Of a stretch of DNA of 64,000 nt, positions 12,851 through 24,855 are shown piece after piece. Within the stretch, counting starts at the first letter, position 1, and each line of letters begins with the position of its first letter. The stretch comes from Golubevia sp. BC0850. Lineage: Eukaryota; Basidiomycota; Exobasidiomycetes; Golubeviales; Golubeviaceae. The translations under genes were made by a program, and so were the position numbers. Location: the NCBI GenBank assembly GCA_012976225.1, contig JAAVVG010000024.1:124001-188000 (forward strand), read 5' to 3'. A model generated the notes under the pieces. It was not told the DNA's origin, made no database searches, and saw only the letters and a list, made by a program, of their open reading frames with translations.

Positions 12851-15800
12851 ATGGCTCAAGTTCCTCCTTCCTCAGCAAACCATCAAGAGCATACTCAGCC
12901 TCAACCTCAGCATCAGAATCAAAATCAAAAACACAGAATTCATTTCCTTACAGCGTCCCCAAAGCAGCAGGGTGGTGCAGAGTTGGAAGAAGAGGAGGTC
13001 CTTTTGTTCAAGAAGCGACCTATCCCCGTCAATAGAAACAGCTCCAACTCCTGCTGCTCTCCAACCAATGGGACCATCTCATTCCAAAATCAATCAGAGA
13101 CTTCTACCAATAAGAGCAGTAGAGCAGCTACGGTCAGAACGCCTTCCTTCTCTAGGTCAGACACCTCCGCTTCAGATGCAGCGCCTTCAACCACTTCTTC
13201 AATTTCATGCTCAAGACATCCACCAGGGACTCCTCATCAACATCAAACCTCTCAATCAACGCTTCAATTACCCGAATCGATCTCCCCACTCGTCCATAGC
13301 TGCGACGAGTCTCCAAAGAAGCCCGCCGTGTCTCTACTCTCGGCAGCACTGCTACAGGACGACTTGAATGAGGGTCCTCAGATCAGAGCTGCGCATTGGA
13401 ATCAAGCTTGTGGGATTCTGAGAAAGGGAATGGCCGAGAAGTGTGTAGCCGAGAAGGGAGCAGAGAGTGCTTTGATTCTTGGCAATGAAGGTCACGCTGA
13501 GACCAATCCGAAAGAGCAGGAAGAGGTGGCAAAGAGGTGAGTGGTCTTCTTATGAGTGGTTGCGTTGAGCAAGGGGATGTTTGGAACGACTGCACTGAAA
13601 TTCAGGATCAAAGTGGAATGTATGCGTCAAAATTGCTTTGTAGGAAGTAGAGATGTTGACGCTCGATTCATATCTCCCCCATTCCGTCTCCCTCACTAAA
13701 AGAGCGCCCATCAAAGCACATTTCGTAGAACCTCAGAAGCCTCTCAGAGACGAACAACGAAGAGTTTCGCTACCTCCAAGGATCACCAGACCTACCCTTT
13801 CTTTGTCGCCAGAGGACGATCTCGATGAAGGTCCAGCAAGCTTAGGTCAACCATCCATGTCCAGCTTCGTCAGAAAGGCCCAGTCTACAGACACAGCTCA
13901 AGTCGGGATCTTCTCTTCAGGCCAGAAGACTCAATCTGAAGCTCCTACTCCGGCGAGAGGTCGCTCCTTGGTTTTCAAAGAACCTCCTCAGCAAGAGAGA
14001 AGAAGCAGCGCTCGTCAGTCGTCTACCATCTCCAACCTCGCAGCAGAAGAAATTAAGTCGTCGTCCATCAGACCCAGTCTCTATGCCACAAGGAGTGAAG
14101 ATGAGGGTCCCGGACTCCGCTTTGGATCCCAAATTCTAAGCCGAGAGGTAGTCTCGGAAGGAGAAGATGCCAACCCCCAAGACGAGACCCTTCTTCCACT
14201 CAAGTCACTTCTCTTCAAGGGAGCGAAAGGTCACCCTTGTGACCGAGAGGAATCCAGCGCTACTTCTGACGCTTTTCGCTCTTCGGAAGAGGCTGGAGGA
14301 GTAGAAGAGAGGCTTTTGGTCAACAATTTCTCTTCTCGAGATTCTTCCGAATCTGGATCAAGGAGCGCCGGACTTCAGTCATCTCCAGTCCGACTCCCAC
14401 ACTCTCAGCCTCAAAGCTCGGACTTGGAGCTCACTCCTTCAACTCTACGCAAGTCCAAGCTCACCTTTGCAACTTCGCCTATTGCGGCTACGGATCGAAG
14501 GAGGTCAGATAGATTGCCCCACATCGGTCAACTTTCTCAATACTCTCGAGAAGGATCTTCTGGAGACAACAAGCCTAATATCTCATCTGAGGACGAGGGA
14601 GGAAAGCCTTACTCAGACAAGATCGATCTCAACACCATGGGAGCTACGAGGAAGATCGTCATTCAAGAGCCAGAGAAAGAGAAAAGGCCCAGCCTTAATC
14701 CAAGGGTTCAAAGTACGACTTCAAACTCTAGAACCTCCAGAACTCTAATAAGCAGCTCTCCCGCTCATGCCAGGCCTTTGAGTCAAAAGGAAAGGATCAG
14801 CCTCAGGTCCTCTTCCAAGTCGAGCTCCCCTCCACCTCAACATCTCAAGGGCAAAGCTTCCATCTCATCCCGGTCGCCTGCTCATGCTCATCTCAAGACG
14901 AGGAACATTATGCCTTATTACGGTGACGCTGAGGACTCGGAGGAGAGTTCCCAGGAGGGAGATGGATCAGATCAGGAAGAGAACGAAGAGGGATCTGATG
15001 GATCTGATGACGATCAGCAGGATGAAGATAATTCTTCTGAGGAAGATGAAGATGAAGACCAAGACCAAGATGAAGAAGACGAATCTTCGGAGGAGGAAAT
15101 TGGGGAAGAAGTCGCTGCAAGAAGAGCGGTCCTGTCAGAATTCGACCAGCTCCACGAGACAAGACTCAGAAGGAACGACTCTCCCTCAAGAGTTCAGGAC
15201 GACACGGATACTGCTTCTCTAATAGCACCTTCAGTGGATTCCAGAGATCTCAATCATCCAATGTCCTTCCTTCCCTCCGCCTTCGAAGACAACCTGGACT
15301 CCTCTAGCCCTCATCTGTCCTTCGAGGACCTCTCAACTCAAACTCAAATGATGAGCTTCGTTCGGGAGCAGCAAGCACACCACCTCTCGCCTCCCCTATC
15401 ACCAGGAAGTGGAGGAGCTGGATCGTCCGGATCGGCGTCAGCCTTAGGCCTTGGTCAAAGAGTCGCTTTGGGTCTAGGGAAGAGGAGAAATATGAGTTGG
15501 CATCTCAAGATTGGGAGTGGAAGCGGTGGAAAGAGGAGAGGCAGTGACAATCACAGTAACGCCGAAGGAATGGAGACCGAGAGGGAGGTAGACAATCAAG
15601 CTGTCGCTGGAAGCAGGAGCTCAACCCTGATGCCACCCAGACCGTCCTCTCCGAATCAAAACATCTCGTCGTATGAGGCTTCAACACCTCAACTCGGTCC
15701 CAAGTTCTCGCCCACCATCAGCTCTAGACCTCTCAACATGGTCACGCCAAAGACTCCGTTGAGAAGCCTTTCCGGATCCACTCCTTCGATGGCTTTGGCT

Positions 15801-16604
15801 TCTTGCGACGTCTCTTCGGTTGGCAGGCTCGCCACCTCTCCTCCTAGAGCAGCATCAGGAGATGCTTGGCATACGCTGAGGCACTACCTACAAACACCTA
15901 CAGCTCAAGAAGGATCGGGTAGCTCGACTCCGATGGGAACAGGAGGAGCTTTCTACCACCTCAATGCTCTCAACCAGCAGTTGGACAAAGAGGAGGCTCA
16001 GGGAAGATCTAGAGAAGGTTCAGACGAGCTTCAAGAGTCAAACAGGGCCAACTATCACAGAAGAAGAAGCCAAGGAGCACCTTCTGCCTCGCCTTCGGTC
16101 CCAAGTCAGCTTCGCGGAGGAGAAGGTTACTTCGATGGGTCTCAGCTCATCAGATCTGCTCCGGCTACTCCACCTATATCGTCTTTCTTGGCTTCCACTC
16201 ATGTCCCTCCGTCTGCTCTGGACCTGATTCATGCCTTGAATTTCACAAGTTCAGGACAATCGAGAGCTCCTGTCTTCTTACCTTCCGAACCTCTACCTCA
16301 CGTACAAGCTCAACATCACGCACAGAAGGCTCAGAAGGCTATCAAAATAGTTTCTCCTCCTCTTCCCAAGGATCGCGATGGCCCTGCTTTCGATCTAGCG
16401 CCAAAACAAAACAGGAGAAGACCTCGCACAGCCAACTCAAGCACTCAGCGAGGCAATCCCAGTCACAACGCCAACGTCAACGCCAGCAATTCTTTCCACT
16501 TCAACAAGCAAGAGCTGATGGACAGATTCAATCCTAGGAGGAGGAGAAGGAGTGGAGCCGAAATGGAGTGGGGTTGGGGAAAGGGGAAATTGAAGGAGAC
16601 CTAG
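12851..16604 (+). CDS. large acidic, disordered protein of unknown function
   Basis: Two exons, 12851-13536 and 13703-16604, join in frame (R codon split AG|A) and give about 1195 residues. The acceptor at 13702 follows a good pyrimidine tract; an alternative acceptor at 13643 would not keep frame with the GTGAGT donor. The protein is dominated by Ser, Pro, Gln and charged residues. A strongly acidic run lies at bases 14915-15110. Short ordered-looking pieces are SLLSAALLQDDLNEG with RAAHWNQACGILRKG near the end of exon 1, and DLIHALNFTSSGQSRAPVFLP near the C-terminus. A basic Arg-rich tail (NPRRRRRSGAEMEWGWGKGK) ends it. I do not recognise the family. Composition would suit a nuclear scaffold or regulator, but that is only a guess. 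Confidence 0.75.
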
Positions 16605-17661
16605 AGATTTCGTTCTTTCTTTTGTATATAGAAAATTTGTTCCCAGACCATAGAAATTTGCTACTCTCCCAAACATTCATCAGTCATGTATTATGAAACC
16701 CATCAAAGAAGAAGATGGTCAACTCAATGAAAACACGATTTTAAACATTCCCCCAGGGTCATATGCTCTCTTCTCTTCCCGAATTTGTCCTGCTAATTCC
16801 AGCTCTTCCTAAAGCAAACAGAGTCCGTGAGTCCTTTCAAACATCAGTTGGGTGATTTGAAGTTTCTCTATCTCAAAGACTTCAAGCTAGATGTGTGCTC
16901 CCTCTTGATGGAAGAAGCTGTCGTCAGCAGCAGTCGGGAATCTCAAGCTGATTTGACGTCCGTTTTTTTATCGTTGGGACGGAGAATGTATCAATGTTTA
17001 AATTCTCAAGACCAACGCATCTACACGAAGCTGTCGCAACAAAAGGAGACGAGACAACAAAGACTCGAAAAGTTTGAGGGGAGTACCTTGTAGAAAGCGA
17101 GACAAAGGCAGAACAGGAAAAGTTGACGTGGTTCTTCCGATAGCAGCAAAGTCCTCGAGGGCTTTGATTCAAAGAATTCATTTTTAGAATCTAAAAGTGA
17201 GAGTGCGAATGTTATTCTGAGATGTGTTCAGAACCTGAAGTCGGCAGGAACACGAGAAAGATGACAGAAGAGACTAGAACAAAGGAGCAGAAAGTCAAGG
17301 GCAATGCTCAGGGGAAAAGAGCAATGTTTGAAAAAAAAATTGGGTGAACTGAGAAATGAACGAGGAAAAGTGGATGCGCTTCTTGAGACGGAAGTCGAGA
17401 ATTCTTGTGGCCTTTGATATAGAGAAGACGGTACGGACTTCGTTATGAGGTGCGTTCAGAATCTGAAGTTTTGATGGTCTAGGTCCTAGTTAAGAAGACG
17501 AAAAGAGGGTAAAGCGGTTGGTTGGTCAGCGCCTGAAGTAGCAAATGGAGAACAACAGCTACAGTGAACCAATGAGGGAAAGGAATCTTGATTCTAGAAC
17601 TCACCTAATTACTCGAGCGTGGAAGGTCAACTCGTTAAGAAGTTTGAAGTTGCCTTAAAAT
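16605..17661. other. intergenic with a short imperfect repeat
   Basis: No full gene seen. A 22-base motif occurs twice in the same orientation, GATGTGTTCAGAACCTGAAG near 17221 and GAGGTGCGTTCAGAATCTGAAG near 17449. A plus-strand frame at 16827-17093 begins with a leucine-rich piece (LGDLKFLYLKDFKL) that could be another scrap of an LRR gene, but evidence is weak. Confidence 0.4.
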
Positions 17662-17896
17662 TCAGCACTCGATCTCTCCCTCGAGGTAGCTTCGTAAGTT
17701 CTCGGAGTCAATGATCTCTCCTGCTAATTCTTTGATCTCTAGATAAACTGGACTTTTCTGGTTCAAACTAGCATGAAGAGTCTTGAGAGGGATCATCTTG
17801 ATTCCATCCACCTTTAATCCGGCTTCTACGTTTCGTTTCCTTTCAAGTAGCAGAGCCAGAAGGGCTTCCAAACGCTCAAACCAAACCGAGTCTATC
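17662..17896 (-). pseudogene. relic last exon of an F-box/LRR-type gene
   Basis: A strong acceptor (long pyrimidine tract then CCTTAG, at 17898-17897) opens a frame ending at 17662. Its protein piece (ERKRNVEAGLKVDGIKMIPL, then IKELAGEIIDSENLRSYLE) aligns with the C-terminus of the F-box pseudogene at 34.7-35.9 kb (SRVKAGYEVEGVKMVPLKKL, then LRELVEEVVDLRNLPRFVE). No upstream exon is visible before the GNAT gene end at 18124. I read it as a fragment left by loss or partial duplication of a family member. It could be a very short gene, but a lone acceptor without a donor exon argues against this. Confidence 0.55.
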
Positions 17897-18123
17897 CTAA
17901 GGAGACAGAGGAAAGAAAAAAGAAAAGAAAAAAACAGAGCAGAAATTTTGAAAAGGGCATTTTCATTCAGTTCAGACCGTTCGTTCGTCGGTCAATGGGA
18001 TGGGGCATGGCGCGCACAGACAAGTTGATCACCAAAAACTGAGAAAAGATAGATAGTACAGAGAGCAAAGAATGAGTCCCTCTAAAAGGAGAGAGGTGAA
18101 TATGTGAATCATCAATCACTCCT

Positions 18124-18965
18124 TTAGTCCTTTATCATCGCCCAGAGCAAATTCTTACTTTCATCCCAAGCATCTGGTAATCCACCTAATAATCTGAACC
18201 CCAGTTTCTCGTACATTGGGACAGCAAGAGTTGTGGCGCAAAGAAAGAATGGTATCGGTTCGTCGCAAGAAGATTCAAGAAGCTTGGAAACAGATTCGAA
18301 GCAATGTCGAATTAGCCTTTGGCCTGTTCCCAGGCCCCTGTGCCTCGATGATACTGCCAGCAGCTCGATCGCTTTGATGGTCAGGGGCAGAAGGAAGGGA
18401 GGAGAGTCAGAAGGAGACGGTTTCTGTTCGAAGAATCAAAGATGACGCTTACACAGAATTTATCTGGAACAGAGAAACCCTCCATTTTGCTAGAATAATA
18501 CTCACAGACAAAAGCTCTATTTCCAACATACTTCTCTTTAGCCTGGCCGATGACTTGAATAAACCTTTTCCACTTCTCTTCGTCCGTCCCACTGGGAATT
18601 CTGGAGATGGGAGGCAGGCTCTTCTCTCTCTCATCTCGTCTTTGCTTTTGATGTTCCCCTTCCATTCCGTCTTTGATCTTGGGCTCTATGGTGAAGTAGC
18701 ACAGACCTATGTTCTCGCCTGTCTCTTTGATGGTGGCTTTGATTAAATGCGATTCGTCCAATGGTGGCTGACTTCTTGTTCCTTGATCTCTTTCATATCG
18801 CATCCTAGCCTCATAAGATGCTAACCTGGTCTTTCTCCATGTTAGATGTTCATGAGTGAGTCCCGAGGGAAAGAATTTGGGAGCGACTGGAAGGAAGGAG
18901 GTTGCATAAATTTGAGAGATAGATTCTAGATCCTTTGGTGTTGCTTCTGATACTTCGATGATCAT
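18124..18965 (-). CDS. GNAT-family N-acetyltransferase
   Basis: Exons 18965-18453 and 18363-18124 give about 250 residues. The second exon carries the acetyl-CoA binding motif A (LLAVSSRHRGLGTGQRL, with the R-x-x-G-x-G/A pattern) and the C-terminal MYEKLGFRLLGG, the classic GNAT motif B. The first exon holds the variable N-terminal half (IYATSFLPVAPKFFPSGL). Substrate is unknown; fungal members of this type include small-molecule and toxin acetylators. The exact acceptor is uncertain: joining TGT to CTG at 18363 keeps frame and reads FCLLAVSSRHRG. A GA microsatellite lies 34-59 bases upstream of the ATG. Confidence 0.85.
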
Positions 18966-18998
18966 TGTTATTGCCGTATGGTAGAGGAGATTGAATGG

Positions 18999-19024
18999 GA
19001 GAGAGAGAGAGAGAGAGAGAGAGA
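18999..19024. repeat. GA microsatellite in GNAT 5' leader
   Basis: About 13 GA units in the promoter or leader of the GNAT gene, seen directly. Confidence 0.85.
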
Positions 19025-19240
19025 TCTGAACCTTGAAAGGAAGAGAGTTTGAGAGAAGGAGAGAAGAAGAACCGGAGAACCTCGAGTCACGACAAATCTC
19101 ACGCTCTCACGAGCCAGTCACCTTTCGCCACTTAGAAACAAGAAATAGGAAAGACAGAGACTAATACATAATGGTGAGCTCCAGCTTAAATAAAGCAATT
19201 CCAAGAGAAGAGTACAAAGCATCTATCAAGCCAAGACAAT

Positions 19241-20503
19241 TCAAAGTTCCAACTTCCATTTTGTGCCTTGCTGCCCATAAGGGTCTGCCATAGCGTTCTT
19301 CTGACCCATAGCGATGACACCCATATATCTGCTTAAGAATCTTGGAACGAAACGTAAGGAGAAGTCGGTCACAATGTTGAGGAGGCCAGGGATGACTGTG
19401 GCAGAGTTCCTATCCAGTCCGTAAAGAGAAGAGGTCACTACTTGAGTGACTGTTGTGAATGGCGTCAAGACTTTAGTAACGTCTGCATGCCCCTGAGATG
19501 AGCAAAGGAAAGAAAAGAGAGCAAAGGGGAGAAAGGAAGCGACGTAAGAACATTCGATTATCAGCTCAACGCTCTATCCAAAATTGACCGACTTACTCGT
19601 TCCCAGATTGACGTTGGTGTAGCACCTGGTAAGACTGCTACCACCGCCAAAGGACTTCTCTCTTCCATTAGTTCGTGATGCAAAGCCTCCGTGAAGGAAG
19701 TAACGAATGCTTTTGAGGCAGCGTAAATCGCCATGTAGGGAAGAGTCATTTGGCCAGCAACGCTACTGATGTTCATCAAGCCTGATAAGCTATATCCTTT
19801 GGAAGACTTGGGAATGGAAGAGTAATGACGGGCCGCTTTCTTTAAGTATGGCAGAAAGAGACAAGTCAATTCGGTCAAAGCCATGATGTTGAGGTTTAAC
19901 AGTTGTTGCACGTTCTTGAGGTCGTGAGCTTCAAAGGGGCCTCCTATCGCGATCCCAGCATTGTTTATGAGAAGAGAAACCGGGAGATGCTGGGGACAAA
20001 GAGGGAGAGTGGGAAGGTGGAGAAGTGAGAATTGGAGATGGCCTTATGGCAACCGCTTCTGCTTGCTCCTCCCTCCCATACTGTATCACCCATCAATCTC
20101 GATTGCCTTGACTAATATTCTAGTAAATGGAAAACCAGTAGATGCCAACCTTTGTCCGCTCAAAGAGCTTCACTGCAGCTCCGTGGGAACTCAAGTCCTC
20201 GGTAATGATCACCACCTCCAATCCATCTCCATGACCTGCCTTTTCGAATTCTGCTTTGGCAATAGCTGCAACCTTCTCTAGCTTACTAGTAGTCCTTGCT
20301 ACCAAAATCAAGTTATGGGTTCCTCTTTTGGCTATTTGGCTGCTGAACTCTGCCCCAATTCCATCTGAAGAACCTGTGATTAGGCAGAAAGGACTGGTTG
20401 GGGGAGAAGAGAAAAGAGGTGATAGTGATTCAGTTTGAGAGCCGAGAAATATCTCTAGGCACTACTTTGCTTACCGTTCTGGGAATGCAGATGAGAATGC
20501 CAT
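19241..20503 (-). CDS. short-chain dehydrogenase/reductase (classical SDR)
   Basis: Exons 20503-20475, 20393-20150, 19989-19597 and 19492-19241 give about 305 residues. The Rossmann NAD(P) motif TGSSDGIG is near residue 17, NNAG near 100, the catalytic serine in NISSVAG near 166, and the catalytic YAASK (Tyr about 180, Lys about 184). The C-terminal part is longer than in small SDRs and hydrophobic, as in membrane-associated 3-ketoacyl-CoA reductase and steroid dehydrogenase-like members. Substrate cannot be told. The first exon encodes only nine full codons. Start codons of this gene and the coiled-coil gene to the right are 116 bases apart and divergent. Confidence 0.9.
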
Positions 20504-20619
20504 AGTTAATATTGAAGCGAAAAGATGTTGCAGTGCAGCGGCTTGGAAGGATTCTTCCCAGCTCTGCAGTCTTGTGCTCCGCCGTCTTATCAGCACTACC
20601 CCCATTCCCATCGCAAAAC
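20504..20619. promoter_or_regulatory. compact bidirectional promoter, SDR / coiled-coil gene
   Basis: Only 116 bases separate the two divergent start codons, so the genes must share promoter sequence or initiate within each other. No clear TATA box was seen. Confidence 0.55.
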
Positions 20620-23600
20620 ATGTCTGAGCCAGTTGATCAAGTGAACCTACCAACTGAACTTGAACCAGATCAAGAAGATCAGCCTATTGTTCAAGAACAA
20701 GATCAAGATCAAGATCAAGAGGTAGAAGTGGAAGGAGGAGAAGAGCAACTTGCCAATCAGTCACTCGTTCAATCTACAGATGATCCTTCAGATGCAAGTG
20801 TCAGCAGTGGTGGAAAGGGAGCTGGAGAACAAGAACAAAAACCAGAAGATCAATCTGTAATCATCAATGATGAGCAAGAAGAGGAGAAGGAGACAAAGGG
20901 AGCTGGAGAAGAATCCGACAATCTGCCAGAGGTTAAGGAAGACAAGAAAGTTGAAGTCAAGAAGAAAGTTCTGTCTGGAGCTGCTCCTGCTGCTGGTGGA
21001 GCTACTGTGAAGAAAACTGGTGTAACTCCTGGAATCAAACCTAGCGGCACGGCTGCTACTAAGGTGAGTTAACAGTGAGGGACAGAGGGGTAGGACAAAG
21101 GTGGGCAAGGCTGGCAAAGCAGAGGAGGTAGAGAAGCGCATTCAATGCTCGAGAACCTCGATTCCAAGTTGTATTCTGATCCTGTTGATTTCTTCTCAAT
21201 CGCAGCCTGGAGTCAAGGCAGGAACCACACCCACATCAGCGTCTGCTCGCCCTGGTACGAAGCCAATTTCGAGTACCACACGTCCTACAACCACAGCTAC
21301 CAAGCCTCCAATTTCCGGAACAGCTGCTAAAGCTCTCTCTTCAAGAACCTCGACAGCTCCTTCAGTTGGCCCAAAATCAAGCACGACTCCATCTACGACC
21401 CGCCCCGCTGGAACTGCCCCTCGTTCGAGTGTCGCCAGTACCACCTCAACCACGGGTGCAGTTCGTCGCCCAGTAGCTTCAACGACCTCCTCATCTCCCT
21501 CCAAACCCTCCGCAACTGGAGCTGGTACTTCTGCAGCCAGGAAGCCGGTCGGTTCGACCACTGGTGCCTCGACTGCTCCTCGCTCCTCGACCACTGCTCG
21601 CCCTTCAACAGTATCACGTCCACCTACTACCGCAACCAGAGCTACTCCCGGAGCGGCTACTGTCTCTAAGGATACCCCAGCAGCTCGCTCTGGGCGCGCT
21701 AGTGTTGCTAGCAACTCTACAACCACCTCGGCTAGACCTTCAGTCGCTGGCCCAAGATCTAGTACTGTTGCTGGAACTGGAGTCAGAAAGGTCGCTGTTG
21801 GAACTGGAGCTGCATCTGCTTCGAGTGCTGCTGCTAAAAAGGAGCTCGAAGAGAAGGTCAGTACTATCTTCATTCCTCTCCTGATAGGCGACTCTGACAC
21901 TGATCTTTCTTTTCTTTCTTTGTCTTCCCGCTACAGATCACCAAGCTGGAAGCCGAACTCTCTGAGAAGATGGATCAAATGAAAGGAGAATTGGAATCGA
22001 AAGATTCTGAACTACAAAAAGTGACCACTGAGTTGGCTCAGGCTCAAGCTCAACTCGAAACCGCCAAATCTGGAGATCAAGACAAGTCAGCAGAGAGTTC
22101 AGCAAAAATCTCCGAACTGGAGAAGGAAATCGATGATCTGAAGTCTAGCTCTAAAGATGGAGATGCTGCAGCCTCTGCTGAATTGGAGAAGATCAAGGAG
22201 GAATTGGAAAAGGTCAGAGAAGATGCAGCTCAACAATCTAAACGTGCCGACGAAGCTGAAGAAGCTCTCAAGACCGCTCAAGCAGACTCGGAAGCCACTT
22301 CCAAATCAACCTCCGAAGCCCACGGAAGCAAAGTCTGTGAACTAGAATCTCAAGTAGCCTCCCTTCAAGCCGGCCTAGAAAGTGCAAAGCAGCAAGTCGA
22401 AAGCGCTGGTGCTAGTGGAGAGAAAGAAGTTCAAGATCTTAGAGCTGAAATCGCCTCTCTCAAGAAAGAACATGAATCTACTATCTCCTCACACGAATCC
22501 AAATTGACAGCCGCCGTTGTGGCAGCAGAGAACAGTGCTAGAGAAAGAGCAAGCTCATCTCATGCTGAAGCTATCGAGAACCTGAAGAATGAGCATGCTT
22601 CCGCTCTGGAAGGAATGGAAGGAGACCATGCCGGTGAATTGGAGAAACTCGGAGCACAGCACTCTGCTGTTTTGGATCAAGCTGGAAAAGAGCATTCTTC
22701 TGCTTTGGAGCAAGCTGTCAAAGCGGCTCAAGATTCTCTTCGTTCAGAACACGAGACTGCTCTAGCAGCCCTCAAGGAAAGTCACGAAGCCGCCCTCAAG
22801 GAACTCTCGACCTCTCACGAATCTGCTTTATCTAAAGCCAAGGAGGATTCCGACAAGGAACGTTCCGAAGATAAACTAGCTTTCGAAGCTACTTCTGCGG
22901 CAGCAGCTGAAGAACTCAAAAAAGTCTCAAATGCTTTAGCAGCTGAAGAATCCAAGTATGCAGCTCAACTGGAGGAGATTAAAGCTGAAAATCAACGTAA
23001 TTTAGATGCAGTTCATGACAAAGCTTTAGCATCTGCTGGAGATTCTCACGGGGAAGATCTGGTCAAACTTAGGGCTCAATCTCAGAAGACCCTAGACGAG
23101 GTTAAATCCGGTCACTCAGCTAACATCGAGGAATTGAAGAGAAAGCATGAGAACGATCTTAAGGAAGCCTTCGACAAGTCAGGTTCTGAAGGTGGTGTTC
23201 TCAAATTAGATCTATCTGCTGCTCAGGCTGATCTGGCCAAGACTAAAGATTCCCTAGCGCGTTCACAAGAAGCTCAAGCTCAAGCTGAACAGAAAGTCAA
23301 GAATCTAGAGGAAGCTTTGGAAGAACAGAAGAAGTTAGCTGAAGGAAGCGATGCCTCTAGTAGTCAGACTCAAGAGTTACACGCTGCTAGATCTAAAATT
23401 GCTGAACTGGAATCCGATATCAAGAATCAAAACCATGCCATGGATAGCTCTTCTAAGTTCTTCGCCGAACAAATCGACTCTACTGCAAAGACTCATGAAG
23501 AATCGAATAGAAGTAGAGAGGAGAAACATGTAGCTGAGTTGGAAGCTTTGAAGCGAACTCACGCTTCTGATCTGAACAGACATGCTGAGAAGTCTATGAA

Positions 23601-24181
23601 GGACGCTGCTCGTATGATGGTGAGTTTGGCAGATCGAGAATCTTTTCGAAGTGAACAAACGACCGGGTTTCGTATTTCTTTTCCTGACTCCTCCCTCTTT
23701 AACTTTCCATTTTTAGGAGCTTCAAGATCAACTCAACGAAGCTGAGAAAGAGAGAGACAACGCAACCAAGGCGGCTCGTGCCGCTGCAGCTGCTCTCCCA
23801 ACTCCAGAGCAGACAAACGGAAGCAACGAGGATACCAAACACATCGAGACTGTGAGTTCTGCTTCACGGAGATGATCAACTCCCAATCGCTACCCTTCTG
23901 ACCTATTTCCACCTGTTCTTTTTCTTTTTTCTTAGCTTCACAACGCTCACAATCAAAAGATGAGAGACCTCGAGAACGAACATCGCGACTTGACAGGAGG
24001 GATGGAAAAAGAGCTTCAAAAACTTCGTCAAGAAGCAATCGAAACCTCAAACAAGTACGACACTCTCAAGAGAGAGCATGATCTCCTAGCTTCCGATGAA
24101 GATGAAATCGATGTTCTGAAAGCAGAAGTCAAGAGATTGGAAACCGAGTTGGCTGCAGTTAAGGCAACCATCTCAGGATAA
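20620..24181 (+). CDS. long coiled-coil protein, M-protein-repeat-like
   Basis: Exons 20620-21063, 21206-21856, 21937-23619, 23717-23851 and 23936-24181 give about 1052 residues. The N-terminus is acidic and Glu/Gln-rich, then Lys-rich. Residues about 150-360 are a basic Ser/Thr/Pro/Ala-rich linker with repeated SSTTRP and SRTSTAP-like pieces, a composition seen in microtubule-binding linkers. From about 365 to the end it is one long coiled coil with irregular repeats of the type HASALEGMEGDHAGELEKLG and SHEAALKELSTSHESALSKA. Similar fungal proteins are annotated as M-protein-repeat or cytoskeletal coiled-coil proteins. Function is not known to me; a cytoskeletal or scaffolding role is inference. 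All junctions are phase 0. Confidence 0.85.
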
Positions 24182-24855
24182 GACGACCCTACTCCCCTAA
24201 CAAACCTCCATTGTCTTCGATGTTCTTCTCCCTTGTCCATTCAACTATTTGGTCGTCGACTCCCCTTATTTCCATCATCATCATTTCGATTTTTGTCTCC
24301 TCCATACTTACTTTAATGCCGCCTTTCAACTTATCCTTCTCCTTCCTTAAGTAGATACAAACACTCCACTTGTCACTGAAAAAGTCAAAGAGAAAAGAAA
24401 CAAAACTCCCAAATAATGATACCCCTTTTTCATTCAAGACAATTTGGTGTTCATCTGATGTCAACTTCCTTCAGGGAGAGTCGAGCCATCAAACCCTAGC
24501 TTTGTGTCTCTGGTACGTTTTCCTACAATTCCGATTCGACTCTTCCTTCTCGAATGTCATTGAATTGTCTCTGCCCCTTCATCACTCGAACGAAGACACA
24601 AATCTTTAAGGAATTCCCGAGGGCACAATTTTGACGGGAGGACCGGAATAGCTTACTCTAAGAAACTCTCGATTCCAACAGAAGGATCTGATGGTCGTAA
24701 GCTGAATGAAAAATACAGTCAAAGAGTTGGGATAGCATCGAATCAACGTCAAAGAAAGAAGCTTCATTCACACTGTTTGGGAGATGATAGAAAAGGGTAA
24801 GCGACTCGTAAAGGCGAGAACAATCTCGCACTTTCCACTCACAGTCTTAGTCTGA
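24182..24855. other. intergenic, convergent gene ends
   Basis: Space between the ends of the coiled-coil gene and F-box paralogue A. It should hold both 3' untranslated regions. I see no other feature. Confidence 0.5.

Noticed and set aside
12020-13367. Plus-strand frames of 196 and 240 codons before and over exon 1 of the acidic protein
   Set aside because: Low-complexity frames in pyrimidine-rich DNA; the frame from 12851 continues in phase through a GTGAGT intron and these do not.
13644-13702. Acceptor at 13643 for exon 2 of the acidic protein
   Set aside because: With the GTGAGT donor at 13537 it runs into a stop; the acceptor at 13702 keeps the frame.
16827-17093. Possible LRR gene fragment on the plus strand
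   Set aside because: Only one short leucine-rich piece; no F-box, no second repeat and no splice support.
21196-21900. 234-codon antisense frame in the coiled-coil gene
   Set aside because: Val/Ala/Glu-rich shadow of the repetitive Ser/Thr/Ala linker on the other strand.
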